This document shows positions 25,143-33,889 of a stretch of DNA of 64,000 bases, one piece after another. The notes beneath the pieces were generated by a model that had not been told where the DNA came from, did not search any database, and saw nothing but the letters and a program-made list of their open reading frames with translations. How positions within the stretch are numbered: position 1 is the first letter of the stretch; each line of letters opens with the position of its first letter. Source of the DNA: Planctomonas psychrotolerans (GTDB lineage Bacteria > Actinomycetota > Actinomycetes > Actinomycetales > Microbacteriaceae); assembly GCF_008642235.1 (NCBI RefSeq), contig NZ_SJEV01000001.1, forward strand, positions 930,001 through 994,000. Direction: 5' to 3'. Both the position numbers and the translations under genes were made by a program.

Positions 25143-25676
25143 CTACAGCCGGCGCTCGAGCACGTGGTCGGACTGCTTCTCCGGGCCGACGAAGAACGTC
25201 TTCGACCCGACGATGCGGAAGCCGCTCTTGGTGTAGAACCGGATGGCGCGCTGATTCTGCTGGTTGACGCCGAGCCACACGCCCGACGCACCGCGGTCCC
25301 GGGCCGCGTCGAGGGTGGACGCCATCAGCGTCGCCGCGACGCCTCCACCGTGGTGGGTTTCGAGCACGTAGACCTTGCTGAGCTCCACCGCGGGACGCAG
25401 GGAGATCGCCGTGGCCACATCCTCGTCGGCGGGGTCCCCGAAGACGAGCATGGTGTAGCCCACCGCGGTGCCTTTCACATCGGCCACCAGCAGCTGTCGC
25501 GCCGGGTCGCGGAGGTACCGGTCGAAGCACTCCTCGGAGAGGTTCTCCTCGATGAACTGCTCGATGGCCGAGGACGCCGTTCCGGGCGGGCAGGCGAGAG
25601 CGAAGGTGAGGCCCGCCAACCGCGCGATGCGGGCGGTGTCATCCGGCGAGGCCGTAACGATCCGCGGCTCTGTCAT
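25143..25676 (-). CDS. GNAT family N-acetyltransferase
   Basis: 177 residues. Acetyl-CoA-binding pattern VYVLETHHGGGVAATLMAS (the Q/RxxGxG/A loop, here HHGGGVA) followed by VWLGVNQQNQRAIRFYTKSGF. This is the general GNAT fold, closest in look to ribosomal-protein- or polyamine-type acetyltransferases. Transcript probably leaderless: TAAGCT (25683-25688) lies six bases before the ATG, just past the rplA terminator. Confidence 0.85.
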   Translation of the reverse strand: MTEPRIVTASPDDTARIARLAGLTFALACPPGTASSAIEQFIEENLSEECFDRYLRDPARQLLVADVKGTAVGYTMLVFGDPADEDVATAISLRPAVELSKVYVLETHHGGGVAATLMASTLDAARDRGASGVWLGVNQQNQRAIRFYTKSGFRIVGSKTFFVGPEKQSDHVLERRL

Positions 25677-25691
25677 GCGGTCAGCTTAACG

Positions 25692-25729
25692 CCGAAGGCC
25701 AGGACCGCCGTAGCGACCCTGACCTTCGG
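25692..25729 (-). terminator. terminator after rplA
   Basis: Stem CCGAAGGYCAGG pairing across a 14-base loop (25692-25703 with 25718-25729), 15 bases after the rplA stop. It ends the secE-nusG-rplK-rplA transcript. Confidence 0.7.
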
Positions 25730-25743
25730 AAACGAGCGACGTA

Positions 25744-26436
25744 CTAGGAGATGGCGTTGACGTCCACCGGGATGCCGGGGCCGAACGTCGTCGACACGGT
25801 GCCCTTCTGGATGTAGCGCCCCTTCGCCGAGCTCGGCTTGAGACGAACGACCTCTTCGAGAGCCGCGGAGATGTTCGCGCTGAGCTGCTCGGGAGCGAAG
25901 CTCGCCTTGCCCACCACGAAGTGCACGTTCGCGTGCTTGTCGACGCGGAACTCGATCTTTCCACCCTTGATGTCCGACACGGCCTTCGCGGCGTCGGGCG
26001 TCACGGTGCCGGTCTTCGGGTTGGGCATGAGGCCACGGGGGCCGAGCACCTTACCGAGACGACCGACCTTGCCCATGAGCTCCGGCGTGGAGACGGCGGC
26101 GTCGAACGAGGTGTACCCGCCCGCGACCTTCTCGATGAGCTCGTCGCCACCGACCTCGTCGGCACCGGCGGCCAGCGCGGCCTCGGCGGCCGGTCCGGTC
26201 GCGAACACGATGACGCGGGCGGTCTTACCCGTGCCGTGCGGCAGGATGACGGTGCCACGCACCATCTGGTCCGCCTTGCGGGGGTCGACGCCGAGCTTCA
26301 GCGCGACCTCGACGGTGGAGTCGACCTTCGCCGACCCGGTCTCCTTCGCGAGGCCCACGGCCTCGGCGGGCGTGTAGAACCGGCCCTCTTCGATCTTCTC
26401 TGCTGCGGCCCGGTAGGCCTTGGACTTCGTTGCCAT
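25744..26436 (-). CDS. rplA: 50S ribosomal protein L1
   Basis: 230 residues. Binds 23S rRNA at the L1 stalk and often represses its own mRNA. Start at MATKSKAYR, after CAGGAGAAG; a longer reading from 26490 has no ribosome site. The L1 signature [21 protein letters not shown] is intact. Last gene of the secE-nusG-rplK-rplA run, with a clear terminator behind it. Confidence 0.98.
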   Translation of the reverse strand: MATKSKAYRAAAEKIEEGRFYTPAEAVGLAKETGSAKVDSTVEVALKLGVDPRKADQMVRGTVILPHGTGKTARVIVFATGPAAEAALAAGADEVGGDELIEKVAGGYTSFDAAVSTPELMGKVGRLGKVLGPRGLMPNPKTGTVTPDAAKAVSDIKGGKIEFRVDKHANVHFVVGKASFAPEQLSANISAALEEVVRLKPSSAKGRYIQKGTVSTTFGPGIPVDVNAIS

Positions 26437-26534
26437 GAATGCTTCTCCTGATTCGAGAGTGTGGTTGCTGAGCCAGGCTGGCTCTCCCACGATGTGCTGG
26501 GGGCTCCGGCCGTGTGCGGCGGAACCCGGGAGGG

Positions 26535-26966
26535 CTACGCCTCGACGGTGATCCCCATCGAACGAGCGGTGCCCGCGATGATCTTCGAGGCGGCCTCGAT
26601 GTCGTTCGCGTTGAGGTCGGACTGCTTCTGCTCGGCGATCTCGCGAACCTGCTCGCGGGTGAGCTTGGCGACCTTGACGGTGTGCGGGGTGGACGAACCC
26701 TTCGCCACGCCTGCGGCCTTCTTGATGAGCTCGGCGGCCGGGGGCGTCTTCAGGATGAACGTGAACGAGCGGTCCTCGTACACCGTGATCTCGACGGGGA
26801 TGACGTTGCCGCGCTGCGACTCGGTCTGGGCGTTGTAGGCCTTGCAGAACTCCATGATGTTCACGCCGTGCTGACCCAGCGCCGGACCGATCGGCGGCGC
26901 GGGGTTGGCGGCGCCGGCGTTGATCTGAAGCTTGATCAGACCCGTTACCTTCTTCTTCGGTGCCAT
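26535..26966 (-). CDS. rplK: 50S ribosomal protein L11
   Basis: 143 residues, full length. N-terminal [20 protein letters not shown] and the C-terminal RNA-binding domain ending [10 protein letters not shown] are typical. L11 shapes the GTPase-associated centre and the stringent-response trigger. It lies 81 bases after nusG and 98 before rplA. Confidence 0.98.
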   Translation of the reverse strand: MAPKKKVTGLIKLQINAGAANPAPPIGPALGQHGVNIMEFCKAYNAQTESQRGNVIPVEITVYEDRSFTFILKTPPAAELIKKAAGVAKGSSTPHTVKVAKLTREQVREIAEQKQSDLNANDIEAASKIIAGTARSMGITVEA

Positions 26967-27047
26967 TGTTCTTCCTTCTTATTCATCTCGAGCGTCCGGA
27001 TGGGACGCGCTCCCGCAGTATCCGGCGAATCCGGATCGCGGTGGTCT

Positions 27048-28085
27048 CTAAAGCTTGGTGACCTGATCGAAGCTGAGCTCGACCGGGGTCTCGCGCTCGA
27101 AGAGGGAGACGAGCACCGTGAGCTTGCCGCTCTCGGGCTTGATCTCGCTGATCGAGCCGGGGAGGCCGGCGAACGATCCCTCCTTGATGGTGATGGTCTC
27201 GCCGATCTCGAAGTCGATCTCGGCGGGGATGACGCGCTGGGCGGACTTGCCGGCCTTTCCGCCGCCGGACTTGGCGACGGGGGTGTCGACGATCTCCACC
27301 AGGCTCTTCAGCATGGAGAAGGCCTCCTCGAACCGCAGCGGCGTGGGGTTGTGGGCGTTGCCCACGAATCCGGTGACACCGGGCGTGTGACGCACGACCG
27401 ACCAGCTGTCCTCGTTGAGGCTCAGGCGCACGAGCACGTATCCGGGGATGCGCACGCGGTTGACCATCTTGCGCTGGCCGTTCTTGATCTCGACGACGTC
27501 CTCCATGGGGACCTCGATCTGGTAGATGTAGTCCTCCATGTTCATCGAGACGATGCGGTTCTCGATGTTGGACTTCACCCGGCGCTCGAACCCGGCGTAG
27601 GAGTGGATGACGTACCACTTGCCCGGCTTTGACCGCAGCTCGGTCTTGAACGCCTCGTAGGGGTCGACCTCGGCCGGCTCCTCGATCGCGTCGGCGTCAT
27701 CGCCGAGCACGTCGACGTTCACGTCTTCGCCGGTGTAGGGGGTGACCTCGTCGGTCTGCTCCTCGGCCTCGAGCTGCGCTTCTTCCTCAGCCTCGTCCTC
27801 GGTCGCTTCCACGCTGGCCTCGGCCTCGTCGAGGGAGTCGATGTCGAGCGCGTCGTCGACGATCGCGTCGGCCTCGGGGTCCTTCGCCAGCTCGGCGGCG
27901 TCGAGTGCGGCGTCCAGATCCATCTCGATGCTTCCGCCCTCGACGATGTGGATCGCCCCGTGCTCGGCGGACTCCGACGCTTCGCCGTCGGCGGTCTGCA
28001 GGTCGCCTTCCTGCTCCTCTTCCACCTCGGAGGATTGCTCTGCCGCGGTGGCGAGATCGATGTCGTCGCGATGTGACTTAGCCAC
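27048..28085 (-). CDS. nusG: transcription antitermination factor NusG
   Basis: 345 residues, almost twice the length of E. coli NusG. The first 160 or so residues are an acidic, Glu/Asp/Ala-rich and probably disordered extension, as known for actinobacterial NusG. The NGN domain follows (KWYVIHSYAGFERRVKSNI to FVGNAHNPTPLRFEEAF), then the KOW domain at the C-terminus (GSFAGLPGSISEIK). It binds RNA polymerase and Rho or S10. It sits in the conserved secE-nusG-rplK-rplA order. Confidence 0.97.
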   Translation of the reverse strand: MAKSHRDDIDLATAAEQSSEVEEEQEGDLQTADGEASESAEHGAIHIVEGGSIEMDLDAALDAAELAKDPEADAIVDDALDIDSLDEAEASVEATEDEAEEEAQLEAEEQTDEVTPYTGEDVNVDVLGDDADAIEEPAEVDPYEAFKTELRSKPGKWYVIHSYAGFERRVKSNIENRIVSMNMEDYIYQIEVPMEDVVEIKNGQRKMVNRVRIPGYVLVRLSLNEDSWSVVRHTPGVTGFVGNAHNPTPLRFEEAFSMLKSLVEIVDTPVAKSGGGKAGKSAQRVIPAEIDFEIGETITIKEGSFAGLPGSISEIKPESGKLTVLVSLFERETPVELSFDQVTKL

Positions 28086-28205
28086 TAAATCTTCTTCCCT
28101 TGTGCATGGTGTGCGCTTCTGCGTCGTGCGCGCTGGTGTATCCGGCTGTGTGCGAGGCGCTCGGCTCCCGCGCGTGCGTGCCCGGTGGAGTGGTGCTGTC
28201 GGGTC

Positions 28206-28493
28206 CTACTGGGCCCCGGTGATGTTGCCATCACCGAAGACCAGGATCGTGACGTAACCGAACACGGTGTCGAGCCCGGAGACGAACGCCATCATCACGA
28301 TCACGAACACGAGCACCACGCCCGTGAAGTTGAGGAGCTCTTTCCGAGTGGGGGTGACGACCTTCTTGAGTTCGCCGATCACCTGGCGGATGAACAGCGC
28401 GAGCCGCCCGAACGGATTGCGCTTCTCAGCGCTCTCCTTCTTGGCATTCGCGACGATTTCCTCGCTTGGCTCGTCGACGATCTTTCGCGCCAC
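28206..28493 (-). CDS. secE: preprotein translocase subunit SecE
   Basis: 95 residues from the GTG at 28493, which has GAAGGG eight bases upstream. It has one cytoplasmic amphipathic segment (FIRQVIGELKKVVTPTRKEL) and one membrane helix (GVVLVFVIVMMAFVSGLDTVFG), the single-span form of SecE that clamps SecY. The frame continues open upstream into the tRNA-Trp gene, which is not translated. Probably co-transcribed with tRNA-Trp, as in mycobacteria. Confidence 0.95.
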   Translation of the reverse strand: MARKIVDEPSEEIVANAKKESAEKRNPFGRLALFIRQVIGELKKVVTPTRKELLNFTGVVLVFVIVMMAFVSGLDTVFGYVTILVFGDGNITGAQ

Positions 28494-28580
28494 GCGTTCA
28501 CCCTTCTGAGCTTTCGACCGCATCCGAAATCCGGATCGTCGTGGGATGGACTCGCGCGGAATCCCGTGCGAATCATCTTG

Positions 28581-28653
28581 CAGGGCGGACAGGACTTGAA
28601 CCTGCAACCTGCGGTTTTGGAGACCGCTGCTCTACCAATTGAGCCACCGCCCT
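28581..28653 (-). tRNA. trpT: tRNA-Trp (CCA anticodon)
   Basis: 73 bases folding as a cloverleaf: acceptor stem AGGGCGG/CCGCCCT, anticodon loop CTCCAAA giving CCA, T-loop TTCAAGT, discriminator G. The 3' CCA is not encoded. It stands directly upstream of secE, as in other actinobacteria. Confidence 0.97.
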
Positions 28654-28854
28654 ATGGAAGCGAAGAACCACAGCTTCGCCAGGAGTTACCGCTCGGGGAA
28701 CGCCACCCTTCACGAAAAAGGGCGCAGAAAAGCTTGGCCGACTTCACCAACCCGAGCAAGTCTAGGTGACACCCCATGGACTGTAAAGTTGGGGCCCTCG
28801 CGGCATCGACCCGGCCCCCGGTCCGGACGGGGTAACCGCCCTATGCTCGTAGGC

Positions 28855-30057
28855 ATGGGTCTTACGCAGAACAGAATCTCCGCGCGCGTCGGCTCGATCG
28901 CCGAGTCGGCCACGCTCAAGGTGGATGCCAAAGCGAAGGCGCTGCAGGCCAAGGGCCGCCCGGTGATCAGTTTCGCCGCCGGGGAACCTGATTTCCCCAC
29001 CCCCGACTACGTGGTGGAAGCAGCGGCGGCTGCGGCGCGGGAACCGCGCAATCACCGGTACACGCCAGCGGCCGGTCTGCCCGACCTGCGGGAGGCGATT
29101 GCCGCGAAGACGCTGCGCGACAGCGGTCTCGAGGTGCCGGCATCCCGCGTGGTCGTCACGAACGGCGGCAAACAGGCGGTGTACCAGGCGTTCGCCACCC
29201 TGCTCGACCCGGGCGACGAGGTACTCGTGCCCACCCCCTACTGGACCACCTACCCCGAGGCCATCCGGCTGGCCGGCGGCGTGCCCGTGGAGGTGTTCGC
29301 CGACTCGGAGCAGGACTACCTGGTCACGGTGGAGCAACTGGAGGCGGCGCGCACGCCGCGTACCAAGGTGCTCCTGTTCGTCTCGCCCTCCAACCCCACG
29401 GGAGCGGTGTTCTCGCCCGAGCAGACGGCGGCGATCGGCACCTGGGCAGAGGAGAACGGCCTCTGGGTGATCAGCGACGAGATCTACCAGAACCTCACCT
29501 ACGACGGCGTGCGGGCCGTGTCGATCGTCGAGGCCGTACCCGCCCTGGCCGATCGCACCATCCTCGTCAACGGGGTGGCGAAGACCTACGCGATGACGGG
29601 CTGGCGGGTGGGCTGGATGGTCGGACCCGCGGACGTCATCGCGGCGGCGGGCAACCTGCAGTCGCACCTGTCGTCGAACGTCGCCAACGTGTCGCAACGT
29701 GCCGCCATCGCCGCGCTGAACGGACCGCAGAGCACCGTGGACGACATGCGCGCGGCATTCGACCGCCGGCGCAGCACCATCGTGTCGGAGCTGAACAAGA
29801 TTGACGGCATCGTCACCCCCACCCCGAAGGGCGCCTTCTACGTCTATCCCGACGTGCGCGGCCTCTTCGAGCGGGACATCGACGGCGTACGACCCACGAC
29901 ATCCCTCGAGGTGGCGGAACTGCTGCTCGAGAAGGCGGAGGTCGCTGCGGTGCCCGGCGAGGCGTTCGGGCCGAGCGGGTACCTGCGCTTCTCCTACGCC
30001 CTCGGCGACGACGCCCTTCTGGAGGGCGTCCAGCGCCTGCAGCGCCTCCTCGCCTGA
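28855..30057 (+). CDS. pyridoxal phosphate-dependent aminotransferase (aspartate aminotransferase-like)
   Basis: 400 residues, fold type I. N-terminal [17 protein letters not shown], cofactor-binding [14 protein letters not shown] and [13 protein letters not shown], and the Schiff-base lysine in [14 protein letters not shown]. This is the AspB/AspC-type subgroup that transfers amino groups between aspartate and 2-oxoglutarate, though related prephenate or arogenate activity cannot be excluded. Transcript probably leaderless: TATGCT at 28842-28847 lies seven bases before the ATG. It is divergent from tRNA-Trp/secE. Confidence 0.9.
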   Translation: MGLTQNRISARVGSIAESATLKVDAKAKALQAKGRPVISFAAGEPDFPTPDYVVEAAAAAAREPRNHRYTPAAGLPDLREAIAAKTLRDSGLEVPASRVVVTNGGKQAVYQAFATLLDPGDEVLVPTPYWTTYPEAIRLAGGVPVEVFADSEQDYLVTVEQLEAARTPRTKVLLFVSPSNPTGAVFSPEQTAAIGTWAEENGLWVISDEIYQNLTYDGVRAVSIVEAVPALADRTILVNGVAKTYAMTGWRVGWMVGPADVIAAAGNLQSHLSSNVANVSQRAAIAALNGPQSTVDDMRAAFDRRRSTIVSELNKIDGIVTPTPKGAFYVYPDVRGLFERDIDGVRPTTSLEVAELLLEKAEVAAVPGEAFGPSGYLRFSYALGDDALLEGVQRLQRLLA

Positions 30058-31068
30058 CGCGCCGCCTCCCCGTCACGGTCGCGTCGCGCCGCCTCGCGGT
30101 CACGGTCGCGTCGCGCCGCCCTTTCGGTCGATCGCCCGCGTATCAACGGGGGCGATTGAGGAAAACCGCAGGCGCCTACGAACGAAACGGCGGCGTTCGG
30201 CCGGAGCGGCCGCGTGTCCTGTCATCCCTTCAACACACCGTCCCCCTTTTAGGCTCGCGGATGCTGCGGACACGCGCGCACGGCACGCCACCCGCATCGG
30301 GTCGGAACACCCGCGGCAAGGGGCAGGACCGGCGCGTCGCGCTCCATCGACGGCACGGACCCGTAGGTCGCGCGTTGCCGCGGTCGCTGAGCCTGTCGAA
30401 GCGACGCAAGCCGCACGAAGCGTCCCCGGTCACGGTCGTTGAGCCTGTCGAAACGACGCAAGCCGCACGAAGCGTCCCTTCGACAAGCTCAGGGACCGTG
30501 GCGCGCGTTGCGCCGCCCGGCTCTGTCACGGTCGCTGAGCCTGTCGAAACGACGCAAGCCGCACGAAGCGTCCCTTCGACAAGCTCAGGGACCGTGGCGC
30601 GCGTTGCGCCGCCCGGCTCTGTCACGGTCGCTGAGCCTGTCGAAACGACGTAAGCCGCACGGAGAGTCCCTTCGACAAGCTCAGGGACCGTGGGGGTGCG
30701 CCGACACGCCGCTCGCCTCCCGACGCGCGGATACTGCGGATGCGCGCGCACGGCACACCACCCGCGCGAAGCCGAAGGGCCCGCGGCAGTGGGTTGGACC
30801 GGCGGGTCGCGCTCGCGTCCCTTCGACAAGCTCAGGGACCGTGGGTCCAGTGACGCGGAGGAGGAGCGACTGGGAATGCGGTGGGTGACGGGTAACGGAT
30901 GGAGCACGCCTGCGGCGCCATCCCGGGCCGAGTCGCGGAGTCATAACGAAGACGCCCCGAGGCGCCCGATCGCCGGTGCACCGTGCCTACCGTGGAGAAG
31001 CGGCACCGAGCCGTACCGGCCCGCCTCCCCCGGAGGTCGCGCCGGCCCACCTGCAAGAGGAGCTCGCC
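30058..31068. repeat. noncoding repeat region with a REP-like palindrome array
   Basis: About 1 kb without a believable gene. It starts with a 27-bp repeat in two copies (30073-30126). Eight 24-bp palindromic units of the CTTCGACAAGCTCAG type begin at 30382, 30434, 30474, 30530, 30570, 30626, 30666 and 30817. From 30431 the array repeats as a 96-bp period (copies start at 30431, 30527 and 30623). It lies between two imperfect 89-bp direct repeats (30256-30344 and 30726-30814). The last 200 bases probably carry the promoter of the lipoprotein gene. Confidence 0.85.
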
Positions 31069-31620
31069 ATGAACACCGTCATGCACCCCGAGAACCGTCA
31101 TCACCGGACCGGCCGCCTCGCAATGCTCGCCGCGGTACCGGTGCTCGCCCTGGGCCTGACCGGATGCGCACAGGACACCGCCGGACCCGAGGAGGGCGCG
31201 ACCGTCGAAGACGTGCAGGAGCTCGATGAGAACGATGCCGCCATCGAGGATGAGATCACGGAGAACTACGACGGCTTCTACAACCAGGACCTGTACGACC
31301 AGTACGACGAGTACGAGGGTGAAACCGTCACCGTGTCCGCGACGGTGAACGAGATCCTGTCGCCCGACGTCTTCACGATCGCGGGAACCGACGACACCAC
31401 CGTCGACGCCCTCCCGGTGCTGCACACCGACGAGGTGGACGGGCTCATCGAGGGCACCGACGTGCGCGTCACCGGAACCGCGATGGTGGAGCTGGACATC
31501 GCCGAGATCGAGGAGCGGACGGGCATCGTGCTCGACCCCGACACCTTCGGCGACTGGGAGGGCCAGCCGTACCTCGACGCCACCACCGTCGACGCCTCGG
31601 TCGACTACGAAGAGGAGTAA
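31069..31620 (+). CDS. lipoprotein of unknown function
   Basis: 183 residues. The signal peptide has a lipobox (LALGLTGC, Cys about 28), so the protein is anchored to the outer face of the membrane. The mature part is strongly acidic, with a stretch of Glu/Asp/Tyr (YNQDLYDQYDEYEGETVTV) and then an OB-like beta pattern (VSATVNEILSPDVFTIAG ... VRVTGTAMVELD). The start follows aagaggag. It resembles actinobacterial lipoproteins with a nucleic-acid-binding-like OB fold; no function is assigned. No partner gene is evident. Confidence 0.8.
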   Translation: MNTVMHPENRHHRTGRLAMLAAVPVLALGLTGCAQDTAGPEEGATVEDVQELDENDAAIEDEITENYDGFYNQDLYDQYDEYEGETVTVSATVNEILSPDVFTIAGTDDTTVDALPVLHTDEVDGLIEGTDVRVTGTAMVELDIAEIEERTGIVLDPDTFGDWEGQPYLDATTVDASVDYEEE

Positions 31621-31716
31621 CGCACCCCTCGGCAGTCAGGTGCCCGACGCCATCCTCGCCGACGGGTGCGAGAGCGCGATCGGGCACCTCACCGGATGCC
31701 CCGCGGCGAGAGGCGG

Positions 31717-32877
31717 CTAGAGGGTGAGGCCGACGAGGAGGGGTTCCGGGGTGAGGAGGATGCCGTACTCCGCCACCACGCGGCCCTGCACGTAGCGGGC
31801 GAGCTCGGCGATGTCTTCCCCCGTCGCCCCTCCGGTGTTGGTCAGCGCGAGAGTGTGCTTGCTGGAGATCGCCGCCGCCGAACCGGGCAGCCGGAACCCG
31901 CGCCGCACACCGGCGTTCTCGATCAGCCAGGCCGCGCTCAGCTTCACCGCTCCGTCCGCCTCCGCCACCTCGGCCCGCACGTCGCGCACGGCGTCTTCGA
32001 TGACGGACGCATCGGTGAAGGATCCGGTGAGCGGGATGACGCGATCGGCCGGTTCCGGCGAGACCGGCCACCGGGGAGCGGTCGCGGGAAGCGTGCGGGC
32101 GACGTGCTCCGGCACGATGGGGTTGGTGAAGAACGAGCCGGCACTCCACGTGTCGGTGTCGCCGTCATCCAGCACCATGCCCTTGGACCCGCGCAGGTCG
32201 AGCACCGTGCGGCGCACCTCGCCGAGCGGCACGCGAGCGCCCAGGGGAACCCCGAGCGCGTCGGCCAGTTGCGCGTAGGCGACGGGCGAACTGAGCGCCG
32301 CGCCGCCGTTCTCCCCCGCGCCGCCGGCGTCCGTCAGCGCGAACTCGACCGCCACCACGACGCCGCGTCGACCGCGCTTGAATACCGAGGTGCGGTAGCC
32401 CAGCGCCAGTTCGTCCGCCGGGAGCGCCGCGCGCTCACCGGTCTCGTAGTCGACGAAATCCACCGCAATCAGGGTCGCCGACAGTTCCTGCCCGTACGCG
32501 CCGATGTTCTGGATGGGCGATGCACCGGTGGAGCCCGGAATGCCCGACAACGCCTCGAGCCCCGCCCAGCCCTGCTCGACGGTGTACGCCACGAGTTCGT
32601 CCCACGGTTCGCCCGCCTGCACTCGGATGCGCACCGTGCCGGGCTCGGACGGCAGTCGTTCCACGCCACGGGTGGCGAGGTGCAGCACGGTGCCGTCGAA
32701 GCCGTCGTCGGACACCACGAGATTCGAGCCGCCGCCGAGCACGAGCCAGTCCTCGCCCGAGGACCACACGGCATCGAGCGTGTCGGCGAGGGCGTCGGTG
32801 TCGCGGACGGTGATCAGCTGGTAGGCCGGTCCGCCCACGCGCATGGTGGTGAGGGTGGAGAGGGGTGCGCTCGGCAT
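31717..32877 (-). CDS. murB: UDP-N-acetylenolpyruvoylglucosamine reductase
   Basis: 386 residues. FAD enzyme that makes UDP-MurNAc for peptidoglycan. FAD-binding MRVGGPAYQLITV and VLGGGSNLVVSDDGF, the substrate loop GIPGSTGASPIQNIGAYGQE, the catalytic serine region SAGSFFTNPIV and the catalytic Glu near the end (LTPEPLLVG). It is a long type I MurB. It follows hadB after four bases, so it is in the same transcript as the dehydratase genes. Confidence 0.95.
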   Translation of the reverse strand: MPSAPLSTLTTMRVGGPAYQLITVRDTDALADTLDAVWSSGEDWLVLGGGSNLVVSDDGFDGTVLHLATRGVERLPSEPGTVRIRVQAGEPWDELVAYTVEQGWAGLEALSGIPGSTGASPIQNIGAYGQELSATLIAVDFVDYETGERAALPADELALGYRTSVFKRGRRGVVVAVEFALTDAGGAGENGGAALSSPVAYAQLADALGVPLGARVPLGEVRRTVLDLRGSKGMVLDDGDTDTWSAGSFFTNPIVPEHVARTLPATAPRWPVSPEPADRVIPLTGSFTDASVIEDAVRDVRAEVAEADGAVKLSAAWLIENAGVRRGFRLPGSAAAISSKHTLALTNTGGATGEDIAELARYVQGRVVAEYGILLTPEPLLVGLTL

Positions 32878-32881
32878 GGGG

Positions 32882-33310
32882 TCAGGCCAGGCTCACGCGC
32901 ACCTGGGCACGGCCCAGCACGGTGGCGTCGTTGCTGCTCGCCGTGAGATCGATGCGCGCCGTGCGCGCCTCGCCGTCGAGCTGGCCCACCTTCGCCACGA
33001 CGGTCACCGTCGCGCCGTCGGCCGGATCGACCACGACCGGGCGGGTGAAGCGCACGCCGTAGTCGACCATGCGGCCCGGGTCGCCCAGCCAGTCGATCAC
33101 GGGCTGCACCGCGAGTCCCATGGTGAGCATGCCGTGCGCCAGCACTCCCGGGAGGCCCACGCTCGCGGCGACATCGTCGCGGTAGTGGATCGGATTGAAG
33201 TCTCCGGACGCGCCCGCGTACCGCACCAGAGCGTCCCGGGTCAGGTGCACGGAGGTGTCGGCGACCACCTCGCCCACCGTGAGCGTGTCGAACTCGGGCG
33301 TGGCGGTCAT
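32882..33310 (-). CDS. hadB: MaoC-like (R)-3-hydroxyacyl dehydratase subunit, HadB-like
   Basis: 142 residues, single hot-dog domain carrying the hydratase-2 motif RYAGASGDFNPIHYRDD, with catalytic Asp and His, and LAHGMLTMGLAVQPV. In mycobacteria HadB is the catalytic partner of HadA or HadC in the FAS-II dehydratase. It overlaps hadA by four bases and murB follows closely. Only two subunits are present here and no HadC. The physiological substrate in a genome expected to lack mycolic acids is open. Confidence 0.88.
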   Translation of the reverse strand: MTATPEFDTLTVGEVVADTSVHLTRDALVRYAGASGDFNPIHYRDDVAASVGLPGVLAHGMLTMGLAVQPVIDWLGDPGRMVDYGVRFTRPVVVDPADGATVTVVAKVGQLDGEARTARIDLTASSNDATVLGRAQVRVSLA

Positions 33311-33756
33311 GCGTCGTCTCCCCGGATGACGAGAGTGGATGTGGCGGTGACCACGTGGGCGTCGGACGCGTCGACGATGGTCGACTCGGCCGTCACCATC
33401 GCGTTGCCGCCGAGGCTCTTGAGGCTCGTCACGGTGAGCGTCGCGCGCAGCTCGTCACCCGCCACGATCGGGCGCGAGTACGCGAAGCGCTGCTCGCCGT
33501 GCACCACCCGCGAGAAGTCGATGCCCGCGTCGGGTTCCCCGAGCAACTGGGCCAGAGTCTGTTCCTGCACCACGACCGCGAAGGTGGGCGGCGCGACGAC
33601 ATCGGCGTACCCGGCCTCGCGGGCGGCCTCCGGGTCGAGGAACGTCGGATGCGAGGCGAACACCGCGCGAGCGAACTCGCGGATCTTCTCCCGCCCCACG
33701 AGGTATGGACTCGTCTGCGGGAAGACCCGCCCCTGAAGTTCTGGGTTCACTGGCAC
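33307..33756 (-). CDS. hadA: MaoC N-terminal-type dehydratase subunit, HadA-like
   Basis: 149 residues, hot-dog fold without the hydratase motif: PTFAVVVQEQTLAQLL and VVHGEQRFAYSRPIVAGDEL are typical of HadA, the substrate-binding subunit. GTG start with TAGGCT (33763-33768) six bases in front, a leaderless pattern. First gene of hadA-hadB-murB. In mycobacteria the same hadA-hadB pair stands beside tRNA-Trp-secE-nusG-rplK-rplA; here about 5 kb separates them. Confidence 0.88.
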   Translation of the reverse strand: MPVNPELQGRVFPQTSPYLVGREKIREFARAVFASHPTFLDPEAAREAGYADVVAPPTFAVVVQEQTLAQLLGEPDAGIDFSRVVHGEQRFAYSRPIVAGDELRATLTVTSLKSLGGNAMVTAESTIVDASDAHVVTATSTLVIRGDDA

Positions 33757-33889
33757 CGGTCAAGCCTAACCGCGGGAAACGACCCGCTCGCCGAAGAACC
33801 GAAGCGCCGGGGCGCCGAAACGGGGGGACGCTCCGTTCCCCAGCGTCAGGTCATCGACGAGGCGCGTTACCGCCGACGGGCTGCTGCCG

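Noticed and set aside
30381-30840. Possible CRISPR array because of regular spacing
   Set aside because: The 96-bp period contains no variable spacers, units are inverted relative to each other, and there are no cas genes.
30156-30888. Overlapping open frames in the repeat region with SLSLSK and RQAQGP repeats
   Set aside because: They are translations of the palindromic units; the repeats appear in all frames and no ribosome site or family supports coding.
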